From NCBI RefSeq assembly GCF_021234875.1, contig NZ_JAJQVM010000008.1:62001-126000 (forward strand): DNA of 64,000 nt, written 5' to 3'. Positions 40,312 through 50,943 of this stretch are shown here, piece by piece. The first letter of the stretch is position 1; each line of letters starts with the position of its first letter. The notes under the pieces were generated by a model. That model had not been told where the DNA came from and did no database searches. It was given only the letters and a program-made list of their open reading frames with translations. Origin of the DNA: Marinibactrum halimedae (GTDB taxonomy: Bacteria; Pseudomonadota; Gammaproteobacteria; Pseudomonadales; Cellvibrionaceae). The position numbers and the translations under genes were made by a program.

Positions 40312-40932
40312 TTACATTCTTCGACCAATTAATCCTAATTGATCAATCAAATTACCATCCCGACCATACATGCCAGTAACTTCATAACCTTCCGGCACAT
40401 ACATAATACCGGTACTTCCTCCTTTACCCCCCATAAAACGAGAGCTTCGTAAATTGGTGATAAATTGGATGGCGTCGATGTACTTTCCTGCTCGATAGCG
40501 AATGCCAACAATGTATTCACCTGGGCGCAGTCGGAATTCATGATAGTCGCCACCACGGCCACCCCATTTTTTTCCTTTTCTTTCATCGTAAACAAAGCGA
40601 ATCGCATCAACGTAACGCCCAGCCCACACTTGTACTTTTCGTACATGTAAATGTGCAGTGGCGTCATCGGAAAAAGCTCGCCCACCATTGCCGCCTGCAG
40701 CGCGTGACTCTACGTATTCCGATTTATTTCGGTTGTTACGTCGCCAGTGTCGAGCATGTTTTGGGTTGTCGTTTGCATCGTAGCCAGCCGTTTGAAAAGT
40801 GCCTTCAGTCAGGTGGTATTGATATGAAGGTGTTGTTTTGGTGGCGAAGCTCATGGGGCTGATTACCATCAGTACGATGGCAATCAGCATCGAAAAATGA
40901 CCCCTAAAAACGGTGCGATGATTATTTTTCAT
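40312..40932 (-). CDS. Exported protein with a jacalin-like lectin domain
   Basis: A 206-aa secreted protein with a signal peptide ending at about SFA. The mature part shows jacalin-type beta-prism features: AAGGNGGRAF, VRKVQVWAGRYVDAIRFVYD, GGRGGDYHEFRLRPGEYIVGIRYRAGKYIDAIQFIT, and GGKGG. Gly-Gly loops and WxGxxVDAIxF strands recur. It is likely to bind a surface or environmental glycan. The start at 40932 is chosen because GAGG lies eight bases before it; upstream starts in the frame are too close to or beyond that site. Monocistronic. Confidence 0.82.
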   Translation of the reverse strand: MKNNHRTVFRGHFSMLIAIVLMVISPMSFATKTTPSYQYHLTEGTFQTAGYDANDNPKHARHWRRNNRNKSEYVESRAAGGNGGRAFSDDATAHLHVRKVQVWAGRYVDAIRFVYDERKGKKWGGRGGDYHEFRLRPGEYIVGIRYRAGKYIDAIQFITNLRSSRFMGGKGGSTGIMYVPEGYEVTGMYGRDGNLIDQLGLIGRRM

Positions 40933-41054
40933 TATCATTACCTCTATTGCTTTCCGCCTAATCATGTGGCGTCTTAATGATGAGGTAACCATAACGAGGT
41001 TGATCCAAACTGCACCTGAACGGTGATGTTGTTCACAGCGGTTGTGTGGCCAGG

Positions 41055-42641
41055 TTACAGTGTTTTTTGGTCATAGGTTTCATTCACAGCCGATTTAATG
41101 ATATCCATAAAGCGTTGAGTTGTTCCTTCAGCGTCCTTGGCATGGGTAATGGCGGTGATCATGGCAATCCCATCGGCACCGGCTTCACACAGTGCTTTGA
41201 AATGAGATTCATTCAATCCGCCAATGGCCACTAGGGGGCAATCAACCAGTTTACGCCAGTAAGATACCCCATCAATTCCTTGGGGACGCCATGGCATGTC
41301 TTTAGTATTGGTGTGAAATACTGGGCCGCTGGCCACATAAGAGGGTTTTACGCTCAGCGCATGGGCAAGTTCGTAGTGGCAGTGAGTACTTAAGCCAAGT
41401 CTTAATTGATGTTTTTCCAATTGATGAAGGTCGGCGGTTTGCAAATCTTCATACCCTAAATGAACGCCATAGGCGCCGTGTTTGATTGCCAATTCCCAAT
41501 AATCATTAATGAATAACCGAGTATTAAAGCGTTCGGCAATGGCGATGGCGCTTTGAATTTCTCTCTCAAGGGCTTCGCCTTTTAGGTTTTTTGCGCGCAA
41601 TTGAATGGTGGTTACCCCAAGGGAAAGCAAACGTTCAATCCATTCGGCGCTATCCACAACGGGGTAAAGTCCGAGGGGGGAATCTCCGCAAGAGGGGAAA
41701 TTAAAATGGTAGGGTTGAGAGGGAAAATGCACAGAGGGCAGTTTTTCTAACGGTATTTGGGCCGCTTCTGTTGAGCTTATCGTTGCTGGTTTGATGGCTT
41801 GAAAATTCGGTTTGAGAAACTCACCAAAGCTGAGGGGAGCAAACAAGGCTTCTTGCAAACGTTGTTTGGCGATCACAACGGCATCAGCGGCGCTGTAACC
41901 GAACCCCATCATACCGGCGATGAGAGATGCTAAGCTGCAACCGGTGCCTCGGCAGGGTTGATTCAGTGGTAATTTGGGTGTGCTCACCCAAAATGCTTGC
42001 GGCCCGCCAGTGCCGAGCCCGATGAAATAATCACTCACCATGTTGGAATCGGTGCTTGAGCTGTCATCACTGTGCCCGCCTTTTACCAATATTTGCTGGG
42101 CACCGGCTTTTCGCCACTGCCTTGCAAAGGTTTCAGGTTTAGATAAATCGGCGTCTTCAGTGGCTATTTGTTCTGACCATAACGCTGCTTCAAGCAGGTT
42201 GGGTGTCATGAGTGTGGTGATGGGCAGAAGTCTTTCTACAATGACTTGGGGAGGGTCAACCAATAAAGATTTGTTCAGTGTATTGGCGAACACGGGGTCA
42301 TACACCACTGGAATCTCTGTTAGGTTGTGCTCACCGATCCAGTTTTTGAGAGCGATTGCTAATCCTTGGTTGGGCATAAGACCCACTTTGATCGCCGAAG
42401 GCCGTTCGTGTGAAAGACAGGCATTGAGCTGGGCAACAAACTCTTCCGTACTCACTGGGTAGACTTGAGCGGGCTCGCCTGCCTGGGCGGGCTGAGCCGT
42501 CATTGCAGTGGGAACGGTATAACAATGAGCACCGATGGAATGCAGCGCTTTAATATCGGCTTGTAGTCCGGAAAAACCAGCCGGGTCGATACCGCCAATG
42601 GCGAGGACAACTGAAGACTGCTCTGGGGTGTATTGAGTCAT
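41055..42641 (-). CDS. thiDE: ThiD-ThiE fusion: HMP(-P) kinase and thiamine-phosphate synthase
   Basis: The N-terminal half is ThiD (AIGGIDPAGFSGLQADIKALHSIG; VYDPVFANT; LVKGGHSDD; GTGCSLASLIAG), phosphorylating hydroxymethylpyrimidine. The C-terminal half, about 320 to the end, is ThiE (TIQLRAKN, FINDYWELAIKHGAYGVHLGYEDLQ, ASGPVFHTNTKD, AIGGL), joining pyrimidine and thiazole moieties. The 528 aa equal the sum of both enzymes. The ThiD nucleotide loop reads DPAGFSG instead of DPSGGAG, a modest divergence. Last gene of the thi operon, 71 bp after thiG. Confidence 0.95.
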   Translation of the reverse strand: MTQYTPEQSSVVLAIGGIDPAGFSGLQADIKALHSIGAHCYTVPTAMTAQPAQAGEPAQVYPVSTEEFVAQLNACLSHERPSAIKVGLMPNQGLAIALKNWIGEHNLTEIPVVYDPVFANTLNKSLLVDPPQVIVERLLPITTLMTPNLLEAALWSEQIATEDADLSKPETFARQWRKAGAQQILVKGGHSDDSSSTDSNMVSDYFIGLGTGGPQAFWVSTPKLPLNQPCRGTGCSLASLIAGMMGFGYSAADAVVIAKQRLQEALFAPLSFGEFLKPNFQAIKPATISSTEAAQIPLEKLPSVHFPSQPYHFNFPSCGDSPLGLYPVVDSAEWIERLLSLGVTTIQLRAKNLKGEALEREIQSAIAIAERFNTRLFINDYWELAIKHGAYGVHLGYEDLQTADLHQLEKHQLRLGLSTHCHYELAHALSVKPSYVASGPVFHTNTKDMPWRPQGIDGVSYWRKLVDCPLVAIGGLNESHFKALCEAGADGIAMITAITHAKDAEGTTQRFMDIIKSAVNETYDQKTL

Positions 42642-42712
42642 GGGAGTGATTTATGTGTGTTTTGTGGGAGGCGATTTGAGGCTCATTGATGAGCCTGCAA
42701 GGTGACGATAAC

Positions 42713-43492
42713 TTATTCGTGCCAGAATGGTTTACCCAGCTCTGGGGTACTGGCTTGAGCGAAGTCTTGCTCTGGCAAAATGCCCGCTTGATAGCCGGTA
42801 CGACCGGCTTCTATCGCATGTTTAAACGCCGCTGCCATGGCAACCGGATCATTGGCTTGTGCGACGGCGGTGTTCAGTAAGATGCCGTCAAACCCTAATT
42901 CCATGGCTTGGCAAGCGTGAGACGGTGCACCAATACCGGCATCGACAATTAACGGCACATTTGGAAAATGACTGCGTAAGGTTCGCAGGGCGTAAGGGTT
43001 CATTAGCCCTTTGCCACTGCCGATGGGCGCGCCCCAAGGCATGAGTACGTGACAGCCAACTTCCATGAGTTTTTCACACACAATTAAATCGTCGGTGGTG
43101 TAGGGGAAAACGGCAAATCCTTGTCGAGATAACTCCTCAGCGGCGCTCACTAGCTCGAAGGGGTTGGGCTGCAAGGTATGATCGTTTCCGATGACTTCCA
43201 GTTTGATCCAGTGTGTATCAAAGACTTCTCGTGCCATCAGCGCCGTTGTGATGGCTTCTTTGGCGCTCATACAGCCAGCGGTGTTGGGCAGAATATGTAC
43301 ATCGTGTTGTTTGATGTGATTCCAAAAGGCTTCACCAAACTGACCATTGCTGCTTTCGCGCCGTAACGACACTGTGATGATTTCGGTATCCGAGGCCGTA
43401 ATGGCGTCACTCATGGTGGTCAAAGACGGGTAACGCGCCGTGCCCAGCAATAAGTGGCTTTCAAAGGTGTTTCCATCCAATTCCCAAGTCAT
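42713..43492 (-). CDS. thiG: Thiazole synthase ThiG
   Basis: Forms the thiazole phosphate ring from deoxyxylulose phosphate, ThiS thiocarboxylate and dehydroglycine. The TIM barrel shows [17 protein letters not shown], the Schiff-base lysine in [24 protein letters not shown] and [11 protein letters not shown]. Length 259 aa is normal. It starts one base after the thiS stop. Confidence 0.97.
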   Translation of the reverse strand: MTWELDGNTFESHLLLGTARYPSLTTMSDAITASDTEIITVSLRRESSNGQFGEAFWNHIKQHDVHILPNTAGCMSAKEAITTALMAREVFDTHWIKLEVIGNDHTLQPNPFELVSAAEELSRQGFAVFPYTTDDLIVCEKLMEVGCHVLMPWGAPIGSGKGLMNPYALRTLRSHFPNVPLIVDAGIGAPSHACQAMELGFDGILLNTAVAQANDPVAMAAAFKHAIEAGRTGYQAGILPEQDFAQASTPELGKPFWHE

Positions 43493-43493
43493 A

Positions 43494-43697
43494 TTAACCT
43501 CCCACCATGGGGGTGAGTAATTCGATGGTATCGCCGTCTTGAACGGAAGTTTCTTCGTAAAGCGATTTGGGAACGAATTGTTCGTTTACGGCAACCGCAA
43601 ATTTTTGTTCTTTGGGAGCAAATTTCTCCGTTAACGTTGAGAGCGTGATGGTTTCACTCAATTGATGCTCAACGCCGTTAAAGACTATGCGAATCAT
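43494..43697 (-). CDS. thiS: Sulfur carrier protein ThiS
   Basis: A 67-aa ubiquitin-like protein ending in the essential Gly-Gly (VGG), which is adenylylated and thiocarboxylated. [14 protein letters not shown] and [14 protein letters not shown] are typical. It sits between thiO and thiG with practically no spacing. No thiF or thiI is in the window, so the activating enzyme is encoded elsewhere. Confidence 0.96.
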   Translation of the reverse strand: MIRIVFNGVEHQLSETITLSTLTEKFAPKEQKFAVAVNEQFVPKSLYEETSVQDGDTIELLTPMVGG

Positions 43698-44896
43698 TAG
43701 GCTTCCACTGGGGTTGTGAATCGCTCAGCGGATGAGCGGTTCAATGAAGTTTGAAAAGTTGATGATGACGGAGGTGGTGTTGAATGCTCAGCCACTTTGC
43801 TCATGACGGTCTGCATGACCCATGGCGTTAATAAAATACCGTGGCGATATAGGCCGTTAACGGTGAGGATACCGTCGTGCCAATCAATCATCGGCGCGTT
43901 GTTGCTCAGGGCCGGTCGGCATTGGCTGCGCATATCCAGCAGCCTGGCTTCGGCAAAACCCGAATGTAAGCTGTAGGCCGCAGACAGTAGCTCCATCGCC
44001 GAGCGCAGGGTAATCGGCCCGTCGTCTTCAGATTCGATCTCGGTCGCGCCAATTAAAAACCGCTGGCCTTTTCTCGGAATGACGTAAATAGAGTATCGAG
44101 GATGAATTAAGCGAACCAGATGATTCAATATGACTTCCGGGGCATACACTTCAATCGTTTCGCCACGCACACCACGAACCGTAGGCAAGTCGGTTTTGGC
44201 TCCGGTGCCTCGGCAATCCACCACAAGATCAAAGCCCATTTCTGCTGACAACGCCGCCTTGTTAGAAGCGCCAAAAGTGATTTTGTTTGCGGCCAATGTC
44301 TGCACACGGATGCCTTGCATCATCGTGCAACCGGCACTCAGTAACGCCTGCCTTAAGCCTGAAGTCAGTGATTCTGGGTGTATCCACGCTTCTTGGTCGA
44401 ACCAAAGGCCGCCGTTAAATCGCTGGCCGAGCACCGAGTTTTTATCGGAGAGTTGTGCTCGGTTGAGCGTTGAAAAGGTGGCCGGTGAGCCTTCTCGATT
44501 TAAGTAAGCGGCTTTTTGTTCGAAAGCCAAATAGCTGCCGTGATCTTGCTGATGCGCGACCACCACACAGCCACCTCGGTGCAGCTGCACAGGGGTGGTT
44601 AGATGCTGATTCAAATGGGCAATAAAATCGGGCCAGGCTTTCAACGCTTCACGTCCTGCTCCTAATACGATGGGGCAGGCGTTAACTTCGGTATTGGGCG
44701 TGAGCATACCGCCGGCCGCCCAACTGGCACCTTTGGGAGAACCCCCTTTCGACGCCTCAAACAACGTGACAGAAATGCCACGTTGTATCAGCCCCCAGGC
44801 CGCACTCAACCCTGCAATGCCGCCACCGACCACCGCAGCGGTTTGCGGGGATTGTTTGTGAGAAGAGTCGAAGCTGGGAGCGTTTGACAGCGTCAT
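43697..44896 (-). CDS. thiO: Glycine oxidase ThiO
   Basis: An FAD-dependent oxidase that supplies dehydroglycine for thiazole synthesis, used instead of the anaerobic ThiH. The Rossmann motif AVVGGGIAGLSAAWGL opens the protein; ASWAAGGMLTPNTE and NGLYRHGILLTPWVM are typical of the ThiO/DAAO fold. 399 aa. It starts three bases after thiC and its stop overlaps the thiS start. Its presence implies aerobic thiamine synthesis. Confidence 0.94.
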   Translation of the reverse strand: MTLSNAPSFDSSHKQSPQTAAVVGGGIAGLSAAWGLIQRGISVTLFEASKGGSPKGASWAAGGMLTPNTEVNACPIVLGAGREALKAWPDFIAHLNQHLTTPVQLHRGGCVVVAHQQDHGSYLAFEQKAAYLNREGSPATFSTLNRAQLSDKNSVLGQRFNGGLWFDQEAWIHPESLTSGLRQALLSAGCTMMQGIRVQTLAANKITFGASNKAALSAEMGFDLVVDCRGTGAKTDLPTVRGVRGETIEVYAPEVILNHLVRLIHPRYSIYVIPRKGQRFLIGATEIESEDDGPITLRSAMELLSAAYSLHSGFAEARLLDMRSQCRPALSNNAPMIDWHDGILTVNGLYRHGILLTPWVMQTVMSKVAEHSTPPPSSSTFQTSLNRSSAERFTTPVEA

Positions 44897-44899
44897 TGC

Positions 44900-46753
<1,854 letters not shown>

Positions 46754-46993
46754 TCAAACTGTCTATTTTATTATCGAGATATTGCTATCAAGACATCTGT
46801 TATGAAGACGGAATAAGACGCAGGGAGTGGCGGTGGCAGCGTTGTTGATAACAAAACGGCTGATGTTGAGCTTGGCATTTATCACCCAAGCTGATTCATC
46901 AACCGCTACCTGTAAAAAGGCCGCTGTAGGTAGGTGGTATTGAAAGGGGCATCGCCAAATCAATACACGTTCTACGTATCATCATTACCATAA

Positions 46994-47024
46994 CAAACCG
47001 ACTGATGAGTAATTAGTCAGTTTG
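46994..47024 (-). promoter_or_regulatory. Inverted repeat next to the riboswitch, possible expression platform
   Basis: CAAACCGACT (46994-47003) and AGTCAGTTTG (47015-47024) pair over ten positions with one G-U pair, directly downstream of the aptamer on the minus strand. No long T run follows, so it may act through anti-termination or Rho rather than as a simple terminator. Confidence 0.45.
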
Positions 47025-47029
47025 TCTTG

Positions 47030-47236
47030 CCTCTTCCCTACGCCGGCATTATCCGGGTCAGGTTCTGCGGGACCGTTTTCAGAGCAATGTTTGCCATTGC
47101 GCTCAAAAACATCTCAGCCATTTACAGCGTAGCTGCTTCTCACTAAAAACCGGATTTCTCTTGATAAAGAAAATTCCAATGGCCAAAGCCTGAGGAGGTG
47201 ATAGCAAAAGTCAGTACAGTCGGCGCCCCGAGAGCG
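47030..47236 (-). ncRNA. TPP riboswitch with a greatly extended P3 arm
   Basis: On the minus strand the 3' half is canonical: GAACCTGACCCGGATAATGC then CGGCGTAGGGAA, with CTGAGA at 47117-47112. The 5' strand CTCTCGGGGCGCC lies at 47234-47222. GGGGC can pair with GTCCC to form P2 and CTCT with AGAG to form P1. Between GGGGCGCC and GGCTGAGA lie about 102 bases, against about 12 in the E. coli thiM aptamer. An extra hairpin (P3a) of CAATG/CATTG type follows CTGAGA. It should switch thiC-O-S-G-DE off when TPP is abundant. Confidence 0.88.
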
Positions 47237-47243
47237 TGGGCAA

Positions 47244-47273
47244 AGTATACGCTTGAAACTTTTTCTCTGCCAA
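47244..47273 (-). promoter_or_regulatory. Predicted sigma-70 promoter of the thi operon
   Basis: On the minus strand TTGGCA (47273-47268), 18 bases, TATACT (47249-47244). Transcription would start at about 47237, exactly where the riboswitch P1 strand begins, which supports both predictions. Confidence 0.7.
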
Positions 47274-47524
47274 GCTTTTGCATTGCATCTTGAGAATTTG
47301 TTGCGCGAGATCGTCATTCAATTGGCCTAAAACGGGCATTAGCTCGACAAGGGTTTGTGTTACGCTCGAAGACGTATGATAAAGCCGTGAACAATCGTTT
47401 GAACTAAACGTCACCGTAGTGACGTAATATATCGATTAAATAAATCACGCAGTGATGCATGTTTTGAGCTATCCAATGTGGCCGATTAAATAAATGTGGC
47501 CGAATAAAGAGTAGGAGAGAAATT
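47274..47524. other. Divergent spacer between thi promoter and moxR
   Basis: About 250 bases holding the moxR promoter. A 67-codon minus-strand frame (47211-47414) runs through the thi promoter and riboswitch, so I do not call it. An 18-bp imperfect tandem repeat lies just before moxR. Confidence 0.4.
47473..47508. repeat. Imperfect tandem duplication, 18-bp unit
   Basis: CCAATGTGGCCGATTAAA (47473-47490) followed by TAAATGTGGCCGAATAAA (47491-47508), 15 of 18 identical, ending immediately before the moxR ribosome binding site. Confidence 0.75.
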
Positions 47525-48370
47525 GTGAGTTTTAGCGGAACGGATAAGTACGTCGCCACAGACGATTTAACCATGGCAGTAAATGCGGCTGTCACGTTGC
47601 AGCGCCCACTATTGGTGAAAGGAGAGCCGGGTACTGGTAAAACCATGTTGGCCGAAGAAGTCGCAGAGAGTCTCGGAATGAAGCTCATTCAGTGGCACAT
47701 CAAGTCAACCACAAAAGCCCAGCAAGGATTGTACGAATACGATGCTGTGTCTCGTCTGCGCGATTCGCAGTTGGGTAACGATAAAGTCCACGATATCGGT
47801 AATTACATAAAAAAAGGAAAGTTGTGGGAAGCTTTCGATTCTGATGAGCAAGTCGTGCTTTTAATTGATGAGGTGGATAAAGCGGATATTGAATTCCCCA
47901 ATGATTTATTGGTGGAATTAGACAAAATGGAATTCTTTGTTTACGAAACCGGTGAAACGATTCGAGCCAATAAGCGCCCAATCGTGATTATTACCAGTAA
48001 CAACGAAAAAGAGTTACCCGATGCGTTTTTGCGTCGTTGTTTCTTCCATTACATTAATTTCCCCGATCGCGACACCATGCAACAAATTGTCTCGGTGCAC
48101 TTCCCAGAGATCAAAAAGTCTTTGGTTCAGCACGCGCTGGATGTATTTTTCGACCTCAGAAAAATTCCGGGTTTAAAGAAAAAGCCGTCCACATCTGAAT
48201 TAGTTGATTGGTTAAAACTCTTATTGGCCGATGACATCCCTGAAGAAATTCTTACCAATCGTGATACCACCAAAGCGATTCCACCTCTTTATGGTGCGTT
48301 ATTGAAAAATGAGCAGGATGTGCACTTGCTGGAACGTTTAGCGTTCATGACGCGTCGTGAAAAGCGTTAA
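47525..48370 (+). CDS. MoxR-family AAA+ ATPase
   Basis: A 281-aa AAA+ chaperone-like ATPase. Walker A is GEPGTGKT, Walker B LLIDEVDKA, and the sensor region TSNNEKELPDAFLRRC carries the arginine finger. MoxR proteins work with VWA-domain partners to insert cofactors or mature complexes. The GTG start follows AGGAGAG. The VWA gene begins 26 bp downstream, so this is a typical MoxR/CoxE pair. Members of this exact subtype (CoxD-like) assist metal-cofactor maturation in some bacteria; the client here is unknown. Confidence 0.92.
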   Translation: MSFSGTDKYVATDDLTMAVNAAVTLQRPLLVKGEPGTGKTMLAEEVAESLGMKLIQWHIKSTTKAQQGLYEYDAVSRLRDSQLGNDKVHDIGNYIKKGKLWEAFDSDEQVVLLIDEVDKADIEFPNDLLVELDKMEFFVYETGETIRANKRPIVIITSNNEKELPDAFLRRCFFHYINFPDRDTMQQIVSVHFPEIKKSLVQHALDVFFDLRKIPGLKKKPSTSELVDWLKLLLADDIPEEILTNRDTTKAIPPLYGALLKNEQDVHLLERLAFMTRREKR

Positions 48371-48396
48371 TTTAGACCTTTGCTTAGGCGGTATCC

Positions 48397-49572
48397 ATGT
48401 TAATTAACTTTTTCTATGGGCTTAAAAATTCAGATATTCCGGTATCGTTAAAGGAATATCTGGTGTTGTTAGAAGCATTGGAAAAGGGATTGGCCTTTGC
48501 CAGTGTGGATGATTTCTACTTACTTTCTCGTACCTGTTTAATCAAAGACGAAAAATATTTTGATAAATTTGATCGGGCATTTGGTGCGTATTTCAAAGAC
48601 ATCGAAGGATTAGACGATGTGATTGAAGCGTTGATTCCAGATGACTGGATTCGAAGTGAATTTATCAAGCAGCTCACGGAGGAAGAAAAAAAGAAAATTG
48701 ATTCACTGGGTGGCTTGGATGAGCTGATCAAACAATTTAAAGAGCGCTTAGAAGAGCAAAAAGGGCGGCACCAAGGCGGAAACCGTTGGATCGGAACCGG
48801 TGGTACGTCTCCTTTCGGGAATAGTGGGTATAACCCGGAAGGCATACGTGTGGGTGGTGAAAGTCGGAATAAAAGTGCAGTAAAAGTCTGGGATAAACGT
48901 GAATTTAAAAATCTGGATGATAGCGTCGAATTGGGCACTCGGAACATTAAAGTTGCTCTTCGAAAACTCCGTAAATTTGCGCGCACGGGTTCTAATGAAG
49001 AATTGGATCTCGATGACACCATCCGTTCTACAGCCAGTAATGCCGGTTTACTGGACCTGAAAATGGTTCGAGAGCGACACAATGCCGTGAAAGTATTGCT
49101 GTTTTTCGATGTGGGTGGTTCGATGGATCCGTATGTGGAAGTGTGTGAAGAATTATTCTCTGCGTGCAAAACTGAGTTTAAGCACATGGAGTATTTTTAT
49201 TTTCACAACTTCATTTATCAGACGGTGTGGAAAGACAATGCGCGCCGCATGACAGAAACCACCGAACTGTTCGACATCATGCATACCTACAGCCGAGACT
49301 ACAAAATCATTTTTGTCGGTGATGCCAGTATGGCGCCTTATGAAGTGGTATCGCAGTACGGCAGTGTGGAGTTTATGAATGAAGAGCCTGGGGCAACCTG
49401 GATGAAACGCTTAACCCGTACGTTTGAAAATGTGGTATGGCTAAATCCAGTTCAAGAGCAGTATTGGGATTACACCCAGAGTATCCAAATGATCAAGCAG
49501 TTAGTGGAGGATAGAATGTTTCCGCTGACATTAGATGGGTTAGATCGAGCCATTAAAAGTCTACTGCGTTAA
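48397..49572 (+). CDS. VWA-domain CoxE-like protein
   Basis: 391 aa. The N-terminal half is charged and helical with a Gly-rich linker (RHQGGNRWIGTGGTSPFGNSG). The C-terminal half has a von Willebrand A fold, with a MIDAS motif LFFDVGGSMDPY where Gly replaces the first Ser of DxSxS, as is usual for CoxE-like proteins. It forms an operon with the MoxR ATPase and is closed by a strong terminator. Likely acts as the adaptor of the ATPase for a metal-dependent client. Confidence 0.92.
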   Translation: MLINFFYGLKNSDIPVSLKEYLVLLEALEKGLAFASVDDFYLLSRTCLIKDEKYFDKFDRAFGAYFKDIEGLDDVIEALIPDDWIRSEFIKQLTEEEKKKIDSLGGLDELIKQFKERLEEQKGRHQGGNRWIGTGGTSPFGNSGYNPEGIRVGGESRNKSAVKVWDKREFKNLDDSVELGTRNIKVALRKLRKFARTGSNEELDLDDTIRSTASNAGLLDLKMVRERHNAVKVLLFFDVGGSMDPYVEVCEELFSACKTEFKHMEYFYFHNFIYQTVWKDNARRMTETTELFDIMHTYSRDYKIIFVGDASMAPYEVVSQYGSVEFMNEEPGATWMKRLTRTFENVVWLNPVQEQYWDYTQSIQMIKQLVEDRMFPLTLDGLDRAIKSLLR

Positions 49573-49624
49573 AGCAGCTGTCTATCTTCCCCAAGTAAAC
49601 GTTCTGTATCACTGGAAGTAAATG

Positions 49625-49667
49625 AAAAAACCGGATTGAGAGCTGCTTCTCTCAATCCGGTTTTTTT
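49625..49667. terminator. Bidirectional terminator between convergent genes
   Basis: AAAAAACCGGATTGAGAG (49625-49642), loop CTGCTT, CTCTCAATCCGGTTTTTT (49649-49666): a perfect 18-bp stem with A and T flanks. It can stop both the moxR-VWA transcript and the convergent gene ending at 49679. Confidence 0.95.
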
Positions 49668-49678
49668 ATCAGTGTTTT

Positions 49679-50608
49679 TTATAATTTTAGCGTTAAGTGT
49701 TTTTCAGCGTTTACCACGGCGAGGTCAACATTGGTGTTATCCCCAGCAATAGACCATTGCATGGCTGCTTGATAGAAGCGGCTGGAGGCTTGAGAACGAT
49801 AAAAATTAACAACACGCTCTTCACTATCGTGTTGTGCTTTCCAATCTGCAATAAGAATAGAGGCTTTAGCGGCTTGTTCCCAAGCTTGGGCAGATTGTTC
49901 AAATTCACCGTGTGCACGGAATGCTTCGCCAGCACGTTCAAATTCTTTTCCTGCATTGCGTAGTGCCCTTAGGGCTAATACGGCGTACGCTTTTTTATTG
50001 CTTTCTGATGCGTCTTGCTTTTCTTGTAATGACTTTCCGTGTTCCAGTAGCTGAACACCGTAGGTCATCGCGTCATTTGCGGCTTGCTCCCAGATAGCAT
50101 TTGCGTCGTCAAGCTCCCCGATAGTGAGCCAGCTTTCTGCCATTTGTCGATGAGTGGCAAACATCCTTTCACGGGTTTGCGCGAAGGATTTTTGCCATCC
50201 TAGTGCTTTCTTGAATTCCCCAGACGCTTCAGCATTGATCATATTGGACATGTCATCACGCAATGACCATGTCATGGTTTCGATGTTGCTTTCCAGGTTT
50301 TCGATTTGATCGTCGTTAAGAGTGATAACAGGCCCTAATACTAACTTGAGTAGTGAGGGCGTGGCACTGCGCCCTTGAATATGGCAGTAATTGGTAGGTT
50401 GTTTATTGTTATCGGCACAGGCTTCTTTGAGGCGTTTTTCTTGGGTGAAGCACTGAGTACGAAAATGATTATCACTTAATTCGGCGCAACCACAATCTAC
50501 GGCAGGGCAATTATCCGCAAATACAGCATTCGTTGCTGTTATAAGTAAAAAGATTAGGGTAGTGGAAACGGCATGGCCAAGTATGGCAACCGGGCTTGTC
50601 TCTGTCAT
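49679..50608 (-). CDS. Exported helical-repeat protein with a cysteine-rich N-terminus
   Basis: I do not recognise a named family. A signal peptide ends near VFA (about residue 31). The mature start is cysteine-rich (CPAVDCGCAELSDNHFRTQC ... C), and the remainder is almost wholly helical with TPR-like Ala-rich segments (AWEQAAKASI, AIWEQAANDAM). Periplasmic TPR-type scaffold is the best guess. GAGGGA precedes the ATG at 50608. A perfect LacI-type palindrome lies about 136 bp upstream of the start. Confidence 0.75.
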   Translation of the reverse strand: MTETSPVAILGHAVSTTLIFLLITATNAVFADNCPAVDCGCAELSDNHFRTQCFTQEKRLKEACADNNKQPTNYCHIQGRSATPSLLKLVLGPVITLNDDQIENLESNIETMTWSLRDDMSNMINAEASGEFKKALGWQKSFAQTRERMFATHRQMAESWLTIGELDDANAIWEQAANDAMTYGVQLLEHGKSLQEKQDASESNKKAYAVLALRALRNAGKEFERAGEAFRAHGEFEQSAQAWEQAAKASILIADWKAQHDSEERVVNFYRSQASSRFYQAAMQWSIAGDNTNVDLAVVNAEKHLTLKL

Positions 50609-50943
50609 TGGAATAGTCCCTCATTTATTGTGAGAACAATTTGTTTTGATCGTTAGCAGTTCTCAATCTGTGCGCTGAAAAATGTATTGGATCACACTAA
50701 AAGAATAATCGGCGTCAGCTTTATGCTCAATAAAAAATATTAAATGTAAACGTTTACATAACTAAATAGCATATAAGGAAACTTATTCGTTTTTTTTAAT
50801 TCCGATTTTTTATATTAAAAAGTGTTTTAAAAGCAAAATAGGTTAACTTTTCGGCTAATGAGGGTTGTTTGTCGATGGAGGTATGAACAGGAAGAAATTG
50901 CCTGGATGGCTCTAGCGAGAGCACATCCAGTAATGTGAGATGA
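50609..50943. other. Intergenic region with an orphan LacI-type operator
   Basis: About 335 bp between aroC (transcribed leftwards and ending at 50944) and the start of the exported repeat protein. It contains a perfect palindrome at 50744-50759 and otherwise A/T-rich sequence without a gene. Confidence 0.5.
50744..50759. promoter_or_regulatory. LacI/GalR-family-type operator palindrome
   Basis: ATGTAAACGTTTACAT is a perfect 16-bp palindrome with a central CG, the classic shape of operators bound by LacI-family sugar regulators (compare the cre consensus TGWAANCGNTNWCA). It would control the minus-strand gene starting at 50608. No LacI-family gene is in the window. Confidence 0.65.

Noticed and set aside
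46763-46963. 66-codon minus-strand frame in the thiC leader
   Set aside because: Lies between riboswitch and thiC with no ribosome binding site; more likely part of the untranslated leader.
47211-47414. 67-codon minus-strand frame upstream of thiC
   Set aside because: It runs through the predicted thi promoter and into the riboswitch, and starts with an unsupported GTG.
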